From positions 101,028 to 165,027 of the forward strand of contig CAJTXS010000002.1 of NCBI GenBank assembly GCA_910583735.1: a stretch of 64,000 nt of DNA. Direction: 5' to 3'. Positions 27,615-36,363 of the stretch are shown in pieces. Source of the stretch: an uncultured Christensenella sp. (GTDB taxonomy: Bacteria > Bacillota > Clostridia > Christensenellales > UBA3700). The notes beneath the pieces are model-generated. The model made no database searches. It had not been told where the DNA came from and saw only the letters and a list, made by a program, of their open reading frames with translations. The position numbers were made by a program, and so were the translations under genes. How positions within the stretch are numbered: position 1 is the stretch's first letter; each line of letters starts with the position of its first letter.

Positions 27615-28276
27615 GTACGACCTCTTATGTTATTTTTAGCTGTTGATGCGAAATTATTCAATGCAGACAGTTAAGGCGATATTGACAAAGCGATAATAAT
27701 AAGTCGTATATTAGCTCTTAATCGCTGCTTCCTAACCTTATTTTCAAAAAAGCATACAAAATAATTAGTGAAATGCGGCTTAAATATATTACAATTATCA
27801 GTCTTATGCCGCCAATAGACTAAGACTGATGGTTGTCTCTCCAAGTAACCGCTAATATGAGGCGGTACTATTATTATTGCTATAATTAATTATTCTCCGC
27901 CGAATATTACGCTTGGCGGTTATACTCTATGCCCCGCAGGGAATAGCGCGCAAAAACCACGCTTTTTGCAAGCGACACCTTGAAAATGCGGAAGCATTTT
28001 ACGGAGAGGAGCTAACGAGGGGAAACGCGTAGCGAGTATGCGATAGCATACGGTTTGCGTTTAAGCGGTGCCCCTCGTTCAATAATTACACCGATGAGAG
28101 TACGACCGATACTAAAGCAAGACGATACGCTTATCGTCGCTTTTGTATCGCGACTGGTCGTAGATGGGGAGGGAGGGCGTCCGTAAGGCTGCATTTAGAA
28201 GATATTGATTAAATATCTTCGCGCAGTAACAGGGCGCGCCGACCGACCTAAGCCGAATATTACGCTTGGCGGTTAG
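27615..28276. other. 662-base noncoding region with a hairpin-rich block
   Basis: No convincing gene. 27615-27790 is AT-rich and should hold the spoVAC promoter. From 27798 on, stem-loops follow one another: ATCAGTCTT/AAGACTGAT (27798-27831), ACCGC/GCGGT (27848-27866), then the repeat-bounded block at 27899-28275 described next. A 60-codon open frame at 28012-28194 lies across hairpin arms and is dismissed. Confidence 0.6.
27899..28275. repeat. Structured noncoding element bounded by 24-bp direct repeats
   Basis: An identical 24-base sequence occurs at 27899-27922 and 28252-28275 (it begins GCCGAATATTACG). Between the copies are five strong hairpins: GCAAAAA/TTTTTGC (27950-27969); AAAATGC/GCATTTT (27983-28000); a three-part nested stem at 28014-28079 (AACGAGGGG/CCCCTCGTT, AAACGC/GCGTTT, GTATGC/GCATAC); a 62-base hairpin at 28101-28162 (TACGACC/GGTCGTA, CGATAC/GTATCG, AAAGC/GCTTT, GACGATA/TATCGTC); and GAAGATATT/AATATCTTC (28198-28220). 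No transposase is present. It could be a MITE-like interspersed repeat, a structured RNA, or nested repeats. Confidence 0.7.
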
Positions 28277-29149
28277 TTAACGTAAGTTGCGATACCTCTC
28301 CGGCGTCATACCCTCCTGCTTAGCAAACACCTTAATAAAATATCCTGGGTCGCAAAAGCCGCACTCGTATGCTACGGCGCTCACGCTCTTGGAGCAACTC
28401 TTAAGCAAGCGCTTGGCATGACTGATACGCACGTAATTGACGTATCCAGAAAAGGACATGCCCGTCGCCTTAACAAACAGCTTGCTGAAATATCCTGCGC
28501 TCACCTTGCACAACGCAGCCATTTCTTCTTGTCTTAGCTGCGAAGTGTAATTCTCCTCGATAAATCTAATCGCAGGCTCGACGGCGACAAGACTGCGGTC
28601 TACTCTGATATTGGGCGTAATAATCTTGCCCTCAATAGCGGATGCAATACGGTAGTTGCATATGTATGATATCATATTGACCACGGCTTCGAGTTCCGCT
28701 CTGCTCAATGTCGCAAGCTGCGAATACAACTGCCTGCCGCCGTCTATAAGGGCGATATCTCCGCTACTGCTCGGCACAACTTGCTCCAGTTGCCAATCTG
28801 CACCCTGCGGGCGAATCTGACCGCACATAATAGCGCCGAGGTATACGCCGTCGTATATTACCGGCACGGCAAAGTCAATCAAGTTCATATGACAGCGATA
28901 GATATATGGGCTCTTTCTTCTTGCCGCCTCGAGTCCGCCTCTGCTGTCACACTTCTCGCACAGTTCCGCAAGAGAGGGATTGGCTCTCACCGCCTTGCAA
29001 AACTCGCTGCAACCGCTATGCTCTGTTACCGGCGCGCCGGTATAATCTACGGCAATGATAGCCACCTTGGTTGCCGCTGCGGTATGGCGCTGCAATGTGT
29101 CAAACTCGCACGCCCTGATTATCTCCTTAAAGTCGATAGACTTATCCAT
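28277..29149 (-). CDS. AraC-family regulator with PocR sensory domain
   Basis: 290 residues. The N-terminal 160 residues resemble the PocR domain: a Cys-containing segment (EHSGCSEFCKAVR, then LCEKCDSRGG), YRCHMNLIDFAVPVIYDGVYLGAIMCGQ. The C-terminal 100 residues carry two AraC helix-turn-helix units (QEEMAALCKVSAGYFSKLFVK and KSVSAVAYECGFCDPGYFIKVF). PocR domains bind small molecules, for example 1,2-propanediol in Salmonella. Position 9 bases after tyrA suggests it is read with the aromatic operon. No Shine-Dalgarno site is seen, so coupling or a different start is possible. Target and ligand are unknown. Confidence 0.9.
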   Translation of the reverse strand: MDKSIDFKEIIRACEFDTLQRHTAAATKVAIIAVDYTGAPVTEHSGCSEFCKAVRANPSLAELCEKCDSRGGLEAARRKSPYIYRCHMNLIDFAVPVIYDGVYLGAIMCGQIRPQGADWQLEQVVPSSSGDIALIDGGRQLYSQLATLSRAELEAVVNMISYICNYRIASAIEGKIITPNIRVDRSLVAVEPAIRFIEENYTSQLRQEEMAALCKVSAGYFSKLFVKATGMSFSGYVNYVRISHAKRLLKSCSKSVSAVAYECGFCDPGYFIKVFAKQEGMTPERYRNLR

Positions 29150-29158
29150 GTCGATCGA

Positions 29159-30025
29159 TCAGCGATGTTCGTTAAGAGCGCTTCTGCGCGCGCTCGACTT
29201 ACAGAAGAGTCGCTCGAGAGCCTCGTTGTCGCCGTCCTGTACAGCTCTCTTAATCTGCACAAGTTGCCTCTCGAAATCGTCGATTACCTTGATGAGATTG
29301 TCGGAATTACCGATAAACAGTTGTCCCCACAGCCGAGCGTTGATATCGGCTATGCGCGTAAGGTCGCGATAGCTGTCTCCTATGTAGTCGCCCGTCTCCG
29401 CGTCCTCATCCTCGCTGTTGATTAGCGCGACCGCAAGCGCGTGCGGCAACTGCGAAGTATAAGCGACTATCTCGTCATGCTTCTCCGGCGAAAGTACCCT
29501 TATACGAGCAAAGCCCATGTCCACAGCCATCTTGGCAACCGCTTCCACCGCAGCCTCGTCGCTGACACCGACCGGTGTAATGATAAAATTGGCGCCTCTG
29601 AAAACCTTGCTGTCGGCATAATCGATACCCTTCTTCTCTCTGCCTGCCATAGGATGAGCCGGCACATAGCGAGCGCCCTCGGGCAGACAAGATACGATAG
29701 CGTCTATATATCCGCGTTTAATACCCGCAACGTCCGTGATAATTACGCCGGGCTTTAGATACGGAGCTATCTCAGACATACAACCCGCAGCATCGTCGGG
29801 ATATACGCACAGCGCGACGACGTCTGCCGATGCAAGCAGCTTCTCTCTGTCACCGCCACTCTTAATAATACCGATCGTAATTGCCTGTTCTACACTGTTA
29901 GGGTCTGTGTCAATGCCATATACATGGTTATAGCCCGCGCCTGTAAGCGCCATTGCGTACGAGCCGCCTATCACGCCCAAGCCTATAATTACTATCTTAC
30001 TGCTTTTATCGAATAAATTATCCAT
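29159..30025 (-). CDS. tyrA: Prephenate dehydrogenase
   Basis: 288 residues from the ATG at 30025; a longer frame begins with TTG at 30046 but lacks a ribosome site, while GGAG lies 9 bases before this ATG. The NAD-binding motif IIGLGVIGGSYAMAL opens the protein, and AHPMAGREKKG carries the catalytic-site His and Gly-rich loop. The end lacks a clear ACT domain. It oxidatively decarboxylates prephenate to 4-hydroxyphenylpyruvate for tyrosine. It overlaps aroQ by 8 bases. Confidence 0.93.
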   Translation of the reverse strand: MDNLFDKSSKIVIIGLGVIGGSYAMALTGAGYNHVYGIDTDPNSVEQAITIGIIKSGGDREKLLASADVVALCVYPDDAAGCMSEIAPYLKPGVIITDVAGIKRGYIDAIVSCLPEGARYVPAHPMAGREKKGIDYADSKVFRGANFIITPVGVSDEAAVEAVAKMAVDMGFARIRVLSPEKHDEIVAYTSQLPHALAVALINSEDEDAETGDYIGDSYRDLTRIADINARLWGQLFIGNSDNLIKVIDDFERQLVQIKRAVQDGDNEALERLFCKSSARRSALNEHR

Positions 30026-30464
30026 TCCTCTTATCTCCGCGTCCAATCAATATATCGATAGCGATATTGTATCCATCTATGCCCTTACCCGCAACCTGCG
30101 CCACGCAAGCGCCTGCAATCACAGACTCGCGCCTAAAGCTCTCCCTTGCCGAGATATCGGATATATGCACCTCTACCGCAGGCAACGCCACCGTCTTGAT
30201 TGCGTCGTATATGGCATAGCTGTAATGGGTGTATGCGGCGGGATTGATGACTATTCCGTCGCAGCCGTCGAAATAACAGGAGTGAATGCAATCTATTATT
30301 TCGCCCTCGCAGTTGCTCTGAAAGAAGGATACTTCCGCGCCTACGCCTGCCGCGTGACGGGCAATGACGTCGCACAGTCCGTCGTAACTTACGCTGCCGT
30401 AGATACTCGGCTCGCGTATGCCGAGCATATTCATATTAGGTCCGTTAATTACCTTAATCTTCAC
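30018..30464 (-). CDS. aroQ: Type II 3-dehydroquinate dehydratase
   Basis: 148 residues, the small dodecameric type. The motifs are GPNMNMLGIREPSIYG (catalytic Tyr loop), EGEIIDCIH, INPAAYTHYSYAI and VEVHISDISARESFR. It dehydrates 3-dehydroquinate to 3-dehydroshikimate. It starts inside the end of the aroE-aroK gene (11-base overlap). Confidence 0.96.
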   Translation of the reverse strand: MKIKVINGPNMNMLGIREPSIYGSVSYDGLCDVIARHAAGVGAEVSFFQSNCEGEIIDCIHSCYFDGCDGIVINPAAYTHYSYAIYDAIKTVALPAVEVHISDISARESFRRESVIAGACVAQVAGKGIDGYNIAIDILIGRGDKRNG

Positions 30465-31758
30465 CGATTACCTCCTTAAGCGCGGCAAGTCCCTGCTCTA
30501 TGCTGCCGTTATTATTGACAATAGCGTGACAGCTGTCCTCATATAAATGCTTGCGGACTCTGTATATCGAATACAGCCTGTCTGCGCCGCCTGCGAGCAA
30601 CGGTCTGCCGCTGCAATCGACGTCTCTTACTATCTTATCTACATCCTTATCTATATAAACGACTATACCGCTCAGACGCATGGCATCCCTGTTGACCGCG
30701 CCGAGCACCGCTCCGCCGCCTGTTGCGACTACAGTATTGCGCATACCTGCTATCTCCAGCATGGCGGACTTTTCCGCCGCTCTGAACACATCTTCTCCCT
30801 CGGCGAACATGTCAGCTATGCTCCTGCCTTCGCGCTGCTCTATATAGCTGTCCGCATCGATGAAATTCATGCCTTTAGCCTCGGACAATAATCTGCCGAG
30901 CGTGCTCTTGCCGCAAGACATAAGCCCCGTCAAATATATATTACCGCCGTGCTGCCTGAAATAATCGCGCTGTATGACGTTGAAGATAGGCTTGATATCC
31001 TCCGCTTTAACCGACTCGCCGCGCCATATGCTCTGAGAGCCTATAGCCTGCGCCACCAACATATACAGTCCGCTCACTGCGCGCTTGCCGAGCGAAAGCG
31101 CCTTACGAGTAAACTCCGTCATGGCAGGATTGTATACCACGTCCGCCGCCGCATCGAAACGCTCCAACACGCTCTCCGACACCGCAGACACGCCTACCTC
31201 GGGATACATCCCCACAGGCGTAGTATTGACTATGAGGTATCCGCTCATATTATCGAGTTGCGCATATGTCACACTGTCGTATCCGTCTATATAAGCGTCC
31301 TCTTCCCTCTTGGCATAGCACAGCGACGACACGCCCATTGACTTGAGCGCGTACAGCACCGACTTTGCCGCGCCGCCGCTGCCAAGCACCGCCGCCGACT
31401 TACCGCGCGGGTCTATGCCGTTGACCTCGAGCAGACACCTAAAGCCGTACGGATCGGTATTATACCCCTCGAGCGTTCCGCCGCAGTTCTTGACCGTATT
31501 GACCGCGCCGATTGTCTTTGCCTCGTCCGATATCCTATCGAGCATGGACATTACAGTCTGCTTATACGGTATGGTCACGTTAAAGCCGTCGTAGGCGATG
31601 AGCTCGCTCCTTGCGCCCTCGATTTCGCTCTTGGAAAACTCCCTAATCCCGTAGCTGCCCTCAATATTACGCTCCTTGAAAAAGAGCGAGTGTATCTGAG
31701 GCGATAGAGTATGAGGGAGCTTCTCTCCTATTACGCAATATTTATTCTTCGATGACAT
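30454..31758 (-). CDS. aroE: Fusion of shikimate dehydrogenase and shikimate kinase
   Basis: 434 residues from the ATG at 31758 (GGAGAG lies 10 bases upstream; the longer frame runs through pheA). Residues 1-270 are AroE: VIGEKLPHTLSPQIHS (shikimate site), FNVTIPYKQTV (catalytic Lys), LGSGGAAKSVLYAL (NADP site). From about 275 a kinase domain follows: IYLTGLMSCGKSTLGRLL (Walker A), DADSYIEQREGRSI, VVATGGGAVL and a late RPLLAGG. One polypeptide thus does two consecutive steps, dehydroshikimate to shikimate to shikimate-3-phosphate. The separate usual genes were not seen in this window. Confidence 0.95.
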   Translation of the reverse strand: MSSKNKYCVIGEKLPHTLSPQIHSLFFKERNIEGSYGIREFSKSEIEGARSELIAYDGFNVTIPYKQTVMSMLDRISDEAKTIGAVNTVKNCGGTLEGYNTDPYGFRCLLEVNGIDPRGKSAAVLGSGGAAKSVLYALKSMGVSSLCYAKREEDAYIDGYDSVTYAQLDNMSGYLIVNTTPVGMYPEVGVSAVSESVLERFDAAADVVYNPAMTEFTRKALSLGKRAVSGLYMLVAQAIGSQSIWRGESVKAEDIKPIFNVIQRDYFRQHGGNIYLTGLMSCGKSTLGRLLSEAKGMNFIDADSYIEQREGRSIADMFAEGEDVFRAAEKSAMLEIAGMRNTVVATGGGAVLGAVNRDAMRLSGIVVYIDKDVDKIVRDVDCSGRPLLAGGADRLYSIYRVRKHLYEDSCHAIVNNNGSIEQGLAALKEVIGED

Positions 31759-32863
31759 CTTTCTTGTACTCTCCAAGCAATTTATACGACAGACACGAGT
31801 CCTTGAGCAACGCAAGCGCAAGCTCTGCCTGCCTCATATCTCCCGATATGTCTACATAAAAGACGTAGTTACCGGGGTTGTTCTTCTGCGGACGCGACTC
31901 CAAGCGCGTCATATTGACATTGTATACGGATAGATATCGCAGCGCGTTGTACAGCGTACCCGAGCGATTGCCGAGCGTAAAGGTTACGGATAACTTGTCG
32001 CACTCGCCGTCGCACATGGTAGGCGATATTACTATGAATCTCGTATAGTTGTCGCTCTGCGTGTTGATATCCCTGCGTATAATCTCGAGATTATTCATCT
32101 TAGCCGCGCGCTCCGAGCATACGGCTGCTTTGCTCTTGTCGCCGCATAGCGCAACATAAGCTGCGGACTGAGCTGTATTGTGGTAGGGGATGAGTCTTAT
32201 GCCGGGATAATTGCCGAAGAAGTCGGCGCACTGCTTGAGCCCTTGGGGATGAGAATACACCTCTCTCACATCGTCTATACCTGCGCCCGCTATGCCCGCC
32301 AGCTGCTGTCTCACTCGCACCCACTTCTCGCCTATTATGAAGAAGTTGTATTGACCGAGCAGGTCGTATACCTCGCTGATTGCGCCTGTGGAAGAATTCT
32401 CTATCGGCACAACCCCGTACTTGACCGCGCCCGATTGAACGAGCTTGAATACACCGGCAAATGTATCGCACGGCACGCGTACGCTGTCCTCGCCGAAGTA
32501 TCCTATCGCCGCACTCTCTGTAAATGAGCCCTCGTCGCCGAAAAAGCCCACTCTGCCGCTTTTATCCAGCGGGGCGCGCTCTATCGCAGGCTGAGGACGC
32601 ATGAGCCGCACCCGCTGCAAGTCCTTACTTATGTCCATCACCGCGCGCATGAATTGCTCTGCGTACAGGGCGTTGCCGCTGTCTTGCAGCATGGATACCG
32701 CCTTGTCGAGTACTTCTCTCTCCCGCTCGGGACGCAGCACCCCGCCGCCGTGCAGGCGCTTATACTCCGCCACTTCTTGAGCAAGTCGCAGCCTCTTCTC
32801 CAATAGCGGCAACATCTCGCCGTCTACCTCGTCTATGAGTTTCCTTATCTCGTCAAGTTCCAT
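31742..32863 (-). CDS. pheA: Chorismate mutase/prephenate dehydratase (P-protein)
   Basis: 373 residues in three parts. Residues 1-90 are an AroQ-class helical chorismate mutase (DEIRKLIDEVDGEML...). Then comes prephenate dehydratase with GFFGDEGSFTESAA, VPIENSSTGAISEVYDLL and the catalytic DNYTRFIVIS. A C-terminal ACT domain (NRSGTLYNALRYLSVYNVNMTRLESRP) should bind phenylalanine for feedback. It makes phenylpyruvate from chorismate. It starts one base after aroC. Confidence 0.96.
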   Translation of the reverse strand: MELDEIRKLIDEVDGEMLPLLEKRLRLAQEVAEYKRLHGGGVLRPEREREVLDKAVSMLQDSGNALYAEQFMRAVMDISKDLQRVRLMRPQPAIERAPLDKSGRVGFFGDEGSFTESAAIGYFGEDSVRVPCDTFAGVFKLVQSGAVKYGVVPIENSSTGAISEVYDLLGQYNFFIIGEKWVRVRQQLAGIAGAGIDDVREVYSHPQGLKQCADFFGNYPGIRLIPYHNTAQSAAYVALCGDKSKAAVCSERAAKMNNLEIIRRDINTQSDNYTRFIVISPTMCDGECDKLSVTFTLGNRSGTLYNALRYLSVYNVNMTRLESRPQKNNPGNYVFYVDISGDMRQAELALALLKDSCLSYKLLGEYKKDVIEE

Positions 32864-32864
32864 A

Positions 32865-33926
32865 TCACACCGTAAGGTCGCATATCGCTATCGCCGCCGC
32901 AGCCTCTATCACAGGCACCGCCCGCAACACTATGCAGGGGTCATGTCTGCCCCGAAGCTCGAGCCGAGCGTCGCGCTCATTAGATACGTCTATCGTATCT
33001 TGAGCCTTAAATATCGAAGCCGTAGGCTTAATCGCCACATTGAAAATTACAGGCATGCCCGTAGTAATTCCGCCGAGTACGCCGCCGTTGTTGTTGGTGC
33101 GAGTCGCCACATCGTCGCCGTCGTAATAGAAGCTGTCGTTGACTTCGCTGCCCATCATGCCGCACATGGCGTATCCCAAGCCGAACTGTATGCCCTTGAC
33201 CGCAGGTACGGAAAACATCATATGCGCTATCGCCGACTCCACGCTGTCAAGTAAAGGCTCTCCTACCCCCGCCTTCAAGCCGCACACGGCGCACTCTATC
33301 ACGCCGCCTACCGAATCGCCGTCCGCCGCTGCCGCCTCTACGCGAGACTTAATATCCTTCCAAAGCCCGCTATCCAGCATGCCGTTAGCGTCTACCTCGT
33401 CGAGCTGCGGAGCAATCGTGTCGAAAGAGCTGTCTCTTACGTCTGCAACAGAAAGAATATGCGCGCCTACCTTGACGCCTTTAGCTGCAAGTATCTGCTT
33501 GGCTACAGCGCCCGCAAATACCATCGGAGCGGTAAGCCTGCCCGAAGAGCTCCCGCCGCCGCGATAGTCGTTAAATCCGCCGCTCTTGACATAATATCCG
33601 TAATCGCTGTGCCCGGGACGCATGAGCGAAGCGGTGCGCGCGTAATCCGCGGAGCGAGTATCGCCGTTGCGTATCACCGCAGTAAGGGGCATACCCGTAG
33701 TGTAACCGTTGAAGTAACCGCTCACTATCTCCGCCTTATCCTCTTCGCGCCGAGCGGTAGCAATCCCTTCCTTGCCCTTAGCCGAGCGTCTGAGCATGTC
33801 GCGCTCGATTGCGAGGACGTCCAACTTTATACCCGCAGGCACGCCGTCGATGACCACGCCGATAGCCGCGCCGTGCGACTCGCCGAACAAGGTAATCTTA
33901 AACCTATTGCCCCATGTAGCTGACAT
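32865..33926 (-). CDS. aroC: Chorismate synthase
   Basis: 353 residues. N-terminal GNRFKITLFGESHGAAIGVVIDG, then RPGHSDYGYYVKSGGFNDYRGGGSSSGRLTAP, and a C-terminal RHDPCIVLRAVPVIEA. It removes phosphate from EPSP using reduced FMN. The variant loop GGSSSGRLTAP instead of GGRSSARETA is common in Clostridia. A 119-base gap separates it from aroA upstream, where a GCGGACG/CGTCCGC pair with a long loop was seen but no clear terminator. Confidence 0.96.
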   Translation of the reverse strand: MSATWGNRFKITLFGESHGAAIGVVIDGVPAGIKLDVLAIERDMLRRSAKGKEGIATARREEDKAEIVSGYFNGYTTGMPLTAVIRNGDTRSADYARTASLMRPGHSDYGYYVKSGGFNDYRGGGSSSGRLTAPMVFAGAVAKQILAAKGVKVGAHILSVADVRDSSFDTIAPQLDEVDANGMLDSGLWKDIKSRVEAAAADGDSVGGVIECAVCGLKAGVGEPLLDSVESAIAHMMFSVPAVKGIQFGLGYAMCGMMGSEVNDSFYYDGDDVATRTNNNGGVLGGITTGMPVIFNVAIKPTASIFKAQDTIDVSNERDARLELRGRHDPCIVLRAVPVIEAAAAIAICDLTV

Positions 33927-34045
33927 ATATACTCCTTAAACTTTTTATAGCGGACGCTTTTTACTGTTGCGCCCGAATTATTTTATAAATGCTGTCATGC
34001 TCCGTCCGCGATAAAATCCGCAGAGCTATGCCTTGCCGTTTCGCT

Positions 34046-35308
34046 CTAATCTATCCGCTCTATTGAGCCGCCCAAGGATACGAACCTGTCAAAGAAGTCG
34101 GGATACGACTTGTTGACGCTCTCGCAGTCGGTTATCTCTATCGCGCCGTCGCAGCGGCATGAGGCGATTGCTGCAGACATAACCATGCGATGGTCGTTGT
34201 GTCCCTTAATCCTCGCTCCGCCCTTAAAGCCGTCCACTCCGCGTATGACTATCGTGTCCCCGACTGCATAGATATCGCCGCCGAGCGCGCCGATATTCTC
34301 CACCGTAGCGGCAAAGCGGTCGCATTCCTTCAGCCTGAGCCTGCCCGCGTTGACCAAGCGAGTGACGCCCTTGCGCAGCGCGCACGCCACGGCAAATACA
34401 GGCACGATATCGGGCACATTGCTCACGTCGAAGCGCAATTCCTTATCTTGAGGCGCTCCCGCAAGATATAGCAACATATCCTTAACCTTGGCGTCGCCCT
34501 GCGCCGACAGAGCGTTGAGCCCGTCTATCTTGACGCTGCAGCCCAAGGCATTGGCAACGAAGTAAAAAGCCGCCTGCGAGTAATCGCCCTCCACCTTGTA
34601 GCCCTCGCCCGCATAGCGCGAAGAGTCGTAACTCTGATTACCGAAAACGGTGAACTCTCTCTCCATAGCGTCATACGACACCACCGCGCCGTAGTCTGAC
34701 ATGACGTCGAGAGTCATCTTGATGTAGTCGGCAGACTGGAGAGGCGTGGTTATCTTAATAGAACTGTCGTACTCCGCGCTGATAAGCGCCAGCAGCAGAC
34801 CGCTGATAAACTGCGAGCTAACATCTCCAGCTAGCTCGAAATTATCGCTGATAAGCGTGCCCTGCAACGTAAGGTCGAGCCTGTCCGCGTCGCTGTCGTT
34901 GCGGTAATATATGCCTTGAGAATCGAATATCTCGAAGTAAGGCGACAGCGGTCGCGCGCCCAGTCGTCCTCTGCCTATCAGCCTAATCTTGCCCGTGCAG
35001 CGAGTGAGCGCCACGGGTATAATGAATCTGAGCGTAGAGCCCGACTCCGCGCAGTCGATGACTACATCGCCGTCCACCATGCCGTGTATGCCGCGCACGG
35101 TAAGCATATCGCCGTCGATATCGATACTTGCTCCCAAAGCGCGCATGGCGCCTACCGTCGCCGATATGTCGTCGCTCATGCTCACGCCTATTATACGGCT
35201 GACGCCGTCGCTCAACGCGGCGCATATTATTGCCCTGTGGGCGTAACTCTTGGACGGAGGGGCATCCACCGCTCCGCTAAGTAATCTCGGCTCGACAGAA
35301 TATATCAC
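34046..35308 (-). CDS. aroA: EPSP synthase (3-phosphoshikimate 1-carboxyvinyltransferase)
   Basis: 420 residues. APPSKSYAHRAIICAAL (N-terminal Lys/Arg site), CAESGSTLRFIIPV, SQFISGLLLAL, and near the C-terminus KECDRFAATVENIGALGG and KGHNDHRMVMSAAIA. It adds enolpyruvate from PEP to shikimate-3-phosphate. The residues are consistent with a normal enzyme; no statement on inhibitor class is possible from reading alone. The start overlaps the aroB stop (ATGA-type). Confidence 0.96.
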   Translation of the reverse strand: MIYSVEPRLLSGAVDAPPSKSYAHRAIICAALSDGVSRIIGVSMSDDISATVGAMRALGASIDIDGDMLTVRGIHGMVDGDVVIDCAESGSTLRFIIPVALTRCTGKIRLIGRGRLGARPLSPYFEIFDSQGIYYRNDSDADRLDLTLQGTLISDNFELAGDVSSQFISGLLLALISAEYDSSIKITTPLQSADYIKMTLDVMSDYGAVVSYDAMEREFTVFGNQSYDSSRYAGEGYKVEGDYSQAAFYFVANALGCSVKIDGLNALSAQGDAKVKDMLLYLAGAPQDKELRFDVSNVPDIVPVFAVACALRKGVTRLVNAGRLRLKECDRFAATVENIGALGGDIYAVGDTIVIRGVDGFKGGARIKGHNDHRMVMSAAIASCRCDGAIEITDCESVNKSYPDFFDRFVSLGGSIERID

Positions 35309-36363
35309 TTGCCGCCCTCCGCCTTAAAATAATCGAACGGCACGCGCATGGTAAAGCTGTCGCCTATCTTCCTGACAAAGACGGCGTCTACGCCGTCCGC
35401 CGCGCCCTTCTTGTCCGAGGCGATAGCCTTAACTATTTCCTCGCCGTCCGCTACGCAGCTTATGGGCAGATTATACATGGCGCTGAGCCGCTCTATCTTA
35501 TCCGCGACGCCGCGCTCCGTGTAACCGTCTCTCTCGGACAGACGCGTGATGTACGCCATACCGATTGCAACCGCTTGACCGTGCGAGTACGCGCTGTAGC
35601 TACTGACCTTCTCCAAAGCATGACCGTATGTGTGTCCGAAATTGAGAAGTTTACGGCAACCGCTCTCCTTTTCGTCGCGCTCGACTATATCGCGCTTAAT
35701 GTCGCAGCAGCGTGCGATAATCTCCTCCGCACACTCTCTGAAACCGCTCCTGCCGCCCATGCGCTCGAGCTTATCGAAGAGCTCCGCGTCGGTAATGCAG
35801 CCGTATTTGATAACCTCGCCCATACCGTCGGCAAAGTAGTCGTCCGAGAGCGTGTCCAGCGTGTCGGGGTCGATAATTACCGCACGAGGCTGGTGAAATG
35901 CTCCGACTAAATTCTTGCCCTCGGGCAGGTCTATGCCCACTTTACCGCCTACGGAGCTGTCCACCTGCGCAAGCAGCGATGTGGGAATCTGTATAAAATC
36001 TATGCCGCGCATGTATGTCGCCGCGGCAAATCCGCTCAAATCGCCCACAACTCCGCCGCCCAATGCGACAATAGCGTCCGAACGGGTCATATTGAAAGCA
36101 AGCGCCTCGCTGTAAATGCGTCGCAGTTCCTCCATGCACTTGCTCTTCTCTCCCGCAGGTATGACGAACGTCCTTACATCGAGACCTTTGCCTATAAGAG
36201 AATCGCGCACTCTGTCCGCGTATATGGGCGCGACATTGGCGTCGCTGACAATAAGAGCCTTATTACCGCGGCAAGTAAAATAACTGCCCGCGTCCGCTAT
36301 CAGTCCGCGACCGATAACTATGTCATAGCCGCGCTCGCCTAAGTCTACTCTCAGTCTGCGCAT
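35305..36363 (-). CDS. aroB: 3-dehydroquinate synthase
   Basis: 352 residues from the ATG at 36363, which overlaps the aroF stop (TGATG); the longer open frame lies inside aroF. VALGGGVVGDLSGFAAATYMRG (NAD site), QIPTSLLAQVDSSVGGKVGID, and LLNFGHTYGHALEK for metal binding. It closes DAHP to 3-dehydroquinate using NAD and a divalent metal. Confidence 0.96.
   Translation of the reverse strand: MRRLRVDLGERGYDIVIGRGLIADAGSYFTCRGNKALIVSDANVAPIYADRVRDSLIGKGLDVRTFVIPAGEKSKCMEELRRIYSEALAFNMTRSDAIVALGGGVVGDLSGFAAATYMRGIDFIQIPTSLLAQVDSSVGGKVGIDLPEGKNLVGAFHQPRAVIIDPDTLDTLSDDYFADGMGEVIKYGCITDAELFDKLERMGGRSGFRECAEEIIARCCDIKRDIVERDEKESGCRKLLNFGHTYGHALEKVSSYSAYSHGQAVAIGMAYITRLSERDGYTERGVADKIERLSAMYNLPISCVADGEEIVKAIASDKKGAADGVDAVFVRKIGDSFTMRVPFDYFKAEGGK

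Noticed and set aside
27615..27720. Sigma-G promoter for spoVAC
   Set aside because: Fragments such as TGAATA and CATAAG occur, but spacing is about 25 bases rather than 17-18; no confident assignment.
28012..28194. 60-codon minus-strand frame inside the repeat-bounded block
   Set aside because: It runs through both arms of several hairpins and has no ribosome site; structure explains the sequence better.
27899..28275. CRISPR array or insertion sequence
   Set aside because: Only two repeat copies, 353 bases apart, no regular spacers, no cas genes, no transposase and no terminal inverted repeats.
33927..34045. Terminator or attenuator between aroA and aroC
   Set aside because: GCGGACG/CGTCCGC can pair, but the loop exceeds 50 bases and only a mixed A/T run follows; the operon is treated as continuous.
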